A stretch of 15,852 bases of DNA, from the NCBI GenBank assembly GCA_029266795.1, contig JAQSWE010000027.1:1-15852 (forward strand). The letters are read 5' to 3'. Within the stretch, counting starts at the first letter, position 1. Every line of letters begins with the position of its first letter. Position numbers and translations under genes: made by a program. This DNA comes from Alphaproteobacteria bacterium (lineage in GTDB: Bacteria > Pseudomonadota > Alphaproteobacteria > Micavibrionales > UBA2020). A model generated the notes under the pieces. It worked only from the letters and a program-made list of their open reading frames with translations, searched no databases and was not told where the DNA came from. Of this stretch, positions 13,138 through 15,852 are shown one piece after another.

Positions 13138-14592
13138 ATGAAAAAGTACCACCTTCACCTGATTTCCGATTCCACCGGCGGAACGCTGAATAGCGTCGTG
13201 AAGGCGTGCCTTGCCCAGTTCGATAGCGTGCAGGTCGAACAGCATTTCTGGCCCCTTGTCAGAACCCAAAAACAGCTGCTGACGGCCATCGAAGGCATCC
13301 GCAAAAATCCGGGGCTGATCCTCTACACCCTCGTCGATGAAGGCCTTGCCAAGGCGCTGGCCAAGCATTGCGAGACGATGAACCTGCAGGGCATCTCCAT
13401 CCTGCACCCTGTGATTGCGCTCATGAGTAATTTTTTCGGGCAGGTCTCGCTTGCAGAGCCGGGCTTGCAGCACCAGTTGAACGAGGAATATTTCGCGCGC
13501 ATGGATGCGGTCGATTACGCGCTGCATCACGACGACGGCCTGAAAAACGACCGAGACCTTGCCAATGCCGATGTCATTCTCGTCGGCGTCTCGCGCACTT
13601 CGAAAACGCCGACTTGCGTCTATCTTGCCAATCGCGGCGTGAAAGCGGCGAATGTGCCATATGTGCCGGGCATCCCGTTCCCCGAAAAAATCCTCGACCT
13701 GAAAAAGCCGATGTTCGTTGGGCTGACCGCAGCGCCGGAGCGCCTGATCGATATCCGCCGCAACCGCCTGGCCCAGCTGGGCGAAATCCGCGAAACCGAT
13801 TACCTCGACGCCGAGCGCGTACAGGAAGAAGTGAAGCAGGCGCGGCGCTTTTACAGCAAGCAGGACTGGCCCGTGATCGACGTCACGCGCGTTGGGCATT
13901 TGCAGGACGCGCTAAAGATGCTGATCGATCGCGGCTTTTCCGGCTGTAACCTGACGGCTCCCTTGAAAGAAGCCGCCTTGTCCATGATGCAGGTACATGA
14001 CGAAAGCTGCCTGATGTCGGGCGCCGTGAACACGGTCGTCGTGCGCGAAGGCCGGCTGCATGGTTATAACAGCGATGGCTTCGGTTTCATTGAATCATTG
14101 AAGGCGCAGCACCCGAAATGGGATGGCAGCCGCGTCGTCATCCTCGGTACCGGCGGCGCGTCGCGGGGCATCATCGCGTCTTTGCGCGGCGCGGGGGCGA
14201 AGCATTTCAGCCTCGTCAACCGCACACCCGAAAAAGCGCAGAAAATTGTCAAAGCCTTTTCGCTCGACGCAGATATCTATAAATGGGAACAGCGCAACGA
14301 CGCGCTGCGCAACGCGACACTGGTCGTCAATTGCTCGACGCTCGGCATGGTCGGGCATCCGCCGCTCAGTATTGATCTTGCGAAACTGCCGCAAACTGCC
14401 GCCGTCTGCGATATCGTCTACCGCCCGCTGATGACCGATTTGCTCAATCAGGCGAAACGCCGCGGACATCCGGTCATCGAAGGTCTTGGCATGTTGCTGC
14501 ATCAGGGGCGTCTTGGTTTTGCGCTGTGGTATGGCCGCGATCCGGAAGTCTCGCCGGAGCTTTATAAATACATGGGGGAATTGGCGGCATGA
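13138..14592 (+). CDS. Chimera: PPDK/PEP-synthase regulatory protein (DUF299) fused to N-truncated shikimate dehydrogenase
   Basis: Residues 1 to about 251 are a DUF299 bifunctional kinase/phosphorylase, which controls pyruvate phosphate dikinase or PEP synthase by threonine phosphorylation. Seen are LISDSTGGTLNSV, HFWPLVRT, VDYALHHDDG, the nucleotide loop GVSRTSKTPT (150-159), VYLANRGVKAANVP and WPVIDVTR (244-251). Right after Arg251 the protein continues as AroE: DALKMLIDRGFSGCNLTAPLKEAA, catalytic-type Lys277, GAVNTVV, NSDG with Asp313, the NADP loop GTGGASRG (337-344), NRT (361-363), and EGLGMLLHQG near the end. Missing are the last 15-20 residues of DUF299 and the first 50-60 of AroE, including the shikimate-binding Ser-x-Ser segment. 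The frame is open throughout. It overlaps coaE by ATGA. The DUF299 half may be active; the AroE half is probably not a normal shikimate dehydrogenase. A real deletion fusion and an assembly error are both possible. Confidence 0.88.
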   Translation: MKKYHLHLISDSTGGTLNSVVKACLAQFDSVQVEQHFWPLVRTQKQLLTAIEGIRKNPGLILYTLVDEGLAKALAKHCETMNLQGISILHPVIALMSNFFGQVSLAEPGLQHQLNEEYFARMDAVDYALHHDDGLKNDRDLANADVILVGVSRTSKTPTCVYLANRGVKAANVPYVPGIPFPEKILDLKKPMFVGLTAAPERLIDIRRNRLAQLGEIRETDYLDAERVQEEVKQARRFYSKQDWPVIDVTRVGHLQDALKMLIDRGFSGCNLTAPLKEAALSMMQVHDESCLMSGAVNTVVVREGRLHGYNSDGFGFIESLKAQHPKWDGSRVVILGTGGASRGIIASLRGAGAKHFSLVNRTPEKAQKIVKAFSLDADIYKWEQRNDALRNATLVVNCSTLGMVGHPPLSIDLAKLPQTAAVCDIVYRPLMTDLLNQAKRRGHPVIEGLGMLLHQGRLGFALWYGRDPEVSPELYKYMGELAA

Positions 14593-15218
14593 TCATCATC
14601 GGCCTCACAGGTTCCATCGGCATGGGCAAATCGACCGCAGCGAAGATGCTCGGCGAGATGGGTATCCCCTGCCATGACAGCGACGCCACCGTGCATGAAC
14701 TGATGGGTCCGGGCGGCAAGGCGGTATCTGCCATCGGCGCACTCTGCCCCGAGGCGGTGCAAAAAGACGCGCAGGGCCGCGAATTTATCGACCGCAAAAC
14801 ACTGGGCGCGCAATTTTTCGCCAACCCCGCCCTGAAATCGCAGGTGGAGGGCATCCTGTTCCCGCTGGTGCGCGAATCCAGCGACGCCTTTGTCGCGGAA
14901 AAGAAAAAAGCAGGCGTTCGCGCCGTCGTCCTCGATATTCCGCTGCTGTTCGAAGTGGGGCGCGATAAAGATGTCGATGTAACTATTGTCGTGTCCGCAC
15001 CGAAAGACGTACAGAGGGAACGCGTGCTGGCACGCGGCACAAGCCAAGAACGCCTCGACGCCGTGCTGAAATCGCAGCTGCCCGACGAAGAAAAACGCGC
15101 CCGCGCCACCTATGTGGTCGAGACGCATAAGGGCTTCGACGACACGCGGGCGCAACTGGGCGTCATCGTGAACAAACTGCTGCCGCCGAAAGCGCCCCCG
15201 CCCAAATTCTGCCTTTAA
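14589..15218 (+). CDS. coaE: Dephospho-CoA kinase
   Basis: This enzyme phosphorylates the 3'-hydroxyl of dephospho-CoA with ATP, the last step of CoA synthesis, in the cytoplasm. The P-loop GSIGMGKST is at 8-16, followed by the acidic DSD at 30-32, the DIPLLFE core strand-loop, and the lid-region KSQLPDEEKRARATYVVE typical of CoaE. It is 209 residues, normal for the family; the Pro-rich end (LPPKAPPPKFCL) is an extension without known role. The ATG overlaps the TGA of the chimeric gene (ATGA), so its translation is probably coupled. The neighbour order (DUF299 regulator, aroE, coaE) is the common alphaproteobacterial arrangement apart from the missing maf. Confidence 0.95.
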   Translation: MIIIGLTGSIGMGKSTAAKMLGEMGIPCHDSDATVHELMGPGGKAVSAIGALCPEAVQKDAQGREFIDRKTLGAQFFANPALKSQVEGILFPLVRESSDAFVAEKKKAGVRAVVLDIPLLFEVGRDKDVDVTIVVSAPKDVQRERVLARGTSQERLDAVLKSQLPDEEKRARATYVVETHKGFDDTRAQLGVIVNKLLPPKAPPPKFCL

Positions 15219-15227
15219 GGAGCGGCG

Positions 15228-15852
15228 ATGAAAAATTTCCTATTCGGCATGCTGCTGGCCATGCTGCCTGTATCGGTCCAAGCCGCTGAAGTTTCTGTGA
15301 TGCCGGAAAAAGACGCCGACGCCGTGGTCGTCGAATTGTTCACGTCGCAGGGCTGCTCGTCCTGCCCGCCCGCGCAGGAATTTTTGCAGCAGCTGTCGCG
15401 CCGCCCGGATGTGCTGACGCTGGAATACCATGTCGATTATTGGGATCAATTGAAGACATGGACAGGCGGGGCATGGAAAGATCCGTTCTCTGACGCGCAA
15501 TGGACGGAACGGCAGGTTGCCTATAACACGAAAATCATGGAATCTGACCGCGCCTTCACGCCGGAAATGGTGATCGACGGCAGGTTCCAATCGGTCGGCA
15601 GCTCGAAAAGCCAGGTCAACGGCCATATCGACGAGGCCCGCGCGGTGAAACGCCAGAAATACAAACTCTCGCCCAAGGTGACGCAAGACGGCCAGATGTC
15701 CGTCACGGTCGATGGCGCGCGGCTGATGGACAATGCGCAAGTCGTGCTGCTGCGCCTGACCAAGGAGGCGTCGACCGAGGTGAAGGGCGGCGAAAATAAA
15801 GGCAGCACCATGCGTAGCCACAACATCGTGCGCGAAATGATGGTGGTCGGCA
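15228..15852 (+). CDS. Secreted DUF1223 thioredoxin-like protein, 5' part
   Basis: The frame is open from the ATG at 15228 to the window end, so the C-terminus is missing. AAGGAG at 15217-15222 overlaps the coaE stop and gives an exact ribosome binding site. Residues 1-20 form a signal peptide ending VQAA, so the protein is exported to the periplasm. The mature part shows the DUF1223 core: VVELFTSQGCSSCPPA with Cys43-x-x-Cys46, then a HVDYWDQLKTW stretch, DPFSDAQWTERQ, and TPEMVIDGRFQSVGSS. The family has a thioredoxin-like fold with an unproven role, presumably redox. It is placed 9 nt after coaE and is likely in the same transcript. Confidence 0.9.
   Translation, partial: MKNFLFGMLLAMLPVSVQAAEVSVMPEKDADAVVVELFTSQGCSSCPPAQEFLQQLSRRPDVLTLEYHVDYWDQLKTWTGGAWKDPFSDAQWTERQVAYNTKIMESDRAFTPEMVIDGRFQSVGSSKSQVNGHIDEARAVKRQKYKLSPKVTQDGQMSVTVDGARLMDNAQVVLLRLTKEASTEVKGGENKGSTMRSHNIVREMMVVG

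Noticed and set aside
13111..13899. Open frame of 262 codons opposite the DUF299 half of the chimera
   Set aside because: Shadow frame that would run across the divergent promoter region; the DUF299 motifs lie on the plus strand.

Overview
The window looks like chromosomal DNA of a GC-rich alphaproteobacterium. The supports are the PPDK-regulator/aroE/coaE neighbourhood, pheST, an adrenodoxin-type [2Fe-2S] ferredoxin, a thioredoxin-reductase-like ferredoxin-NADP reductase, and weak Shine-Dalgarno or near-leaderless starts at several genes. The species cannot be named from the sequence. No tRNA, rRNA, CRISPR array, transposase or phage gene was seen.

Left part, + strand (1-5833). The window opens inside a long-chain acyl-CoA ligase gene (3' part only), followed by a gene for a 60-residue single-pass membrane protein. 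Next come three tandem paralogous serpin genes (1528-5459) with 24- and 17-nt gaps, each with its own ribosome binding site, closed by a strong intrinsic terminator. The serpins keep the inhibitory hinge but differ in the reactive centre loop; none has a signal peptide or any cysteine. A small unknown gene (5597-5833) with its own good sigma70-type promoter follows.

Middle part, - strand (5834-13019). Reading in the direction of transcription, a two-gene unit (unknown 161-aa protein, LOG-family hydrolase) is followed by a ferredoxin-NADP reductase with its own near-leaderless start, a six-helix membrane protein, a [2Fe-2S] ferredoxin, pheS, pheT and a small lipoprotein. Several junctions are overlapping or within 20 nt, which suggests long co-transcribed units.

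Right part, + strand (13138-15852). A divergent intergenic region with a perfect 9-9-9 inverted repeat separates the LOG unit from a 484-aa chimeric gene. Its N-terminal half is a PPDK/PEP-synthase regulatory protein (DUF299) and its C-terminal half is shikimate dehydrogenase lacking roughly its first 50-60 residues. The gene overlaps coaE by four bases, and a secreted DUF1223 thioredoxin-like protein follows, cut by the window end. In related bacteria the usual order is DUF299 regulator, maf, aroE, coaE, so the chimera fits an in-frame deletion through maf.

The two items most worth a second look are the serpin triplet and the regulator-AroE chimera.
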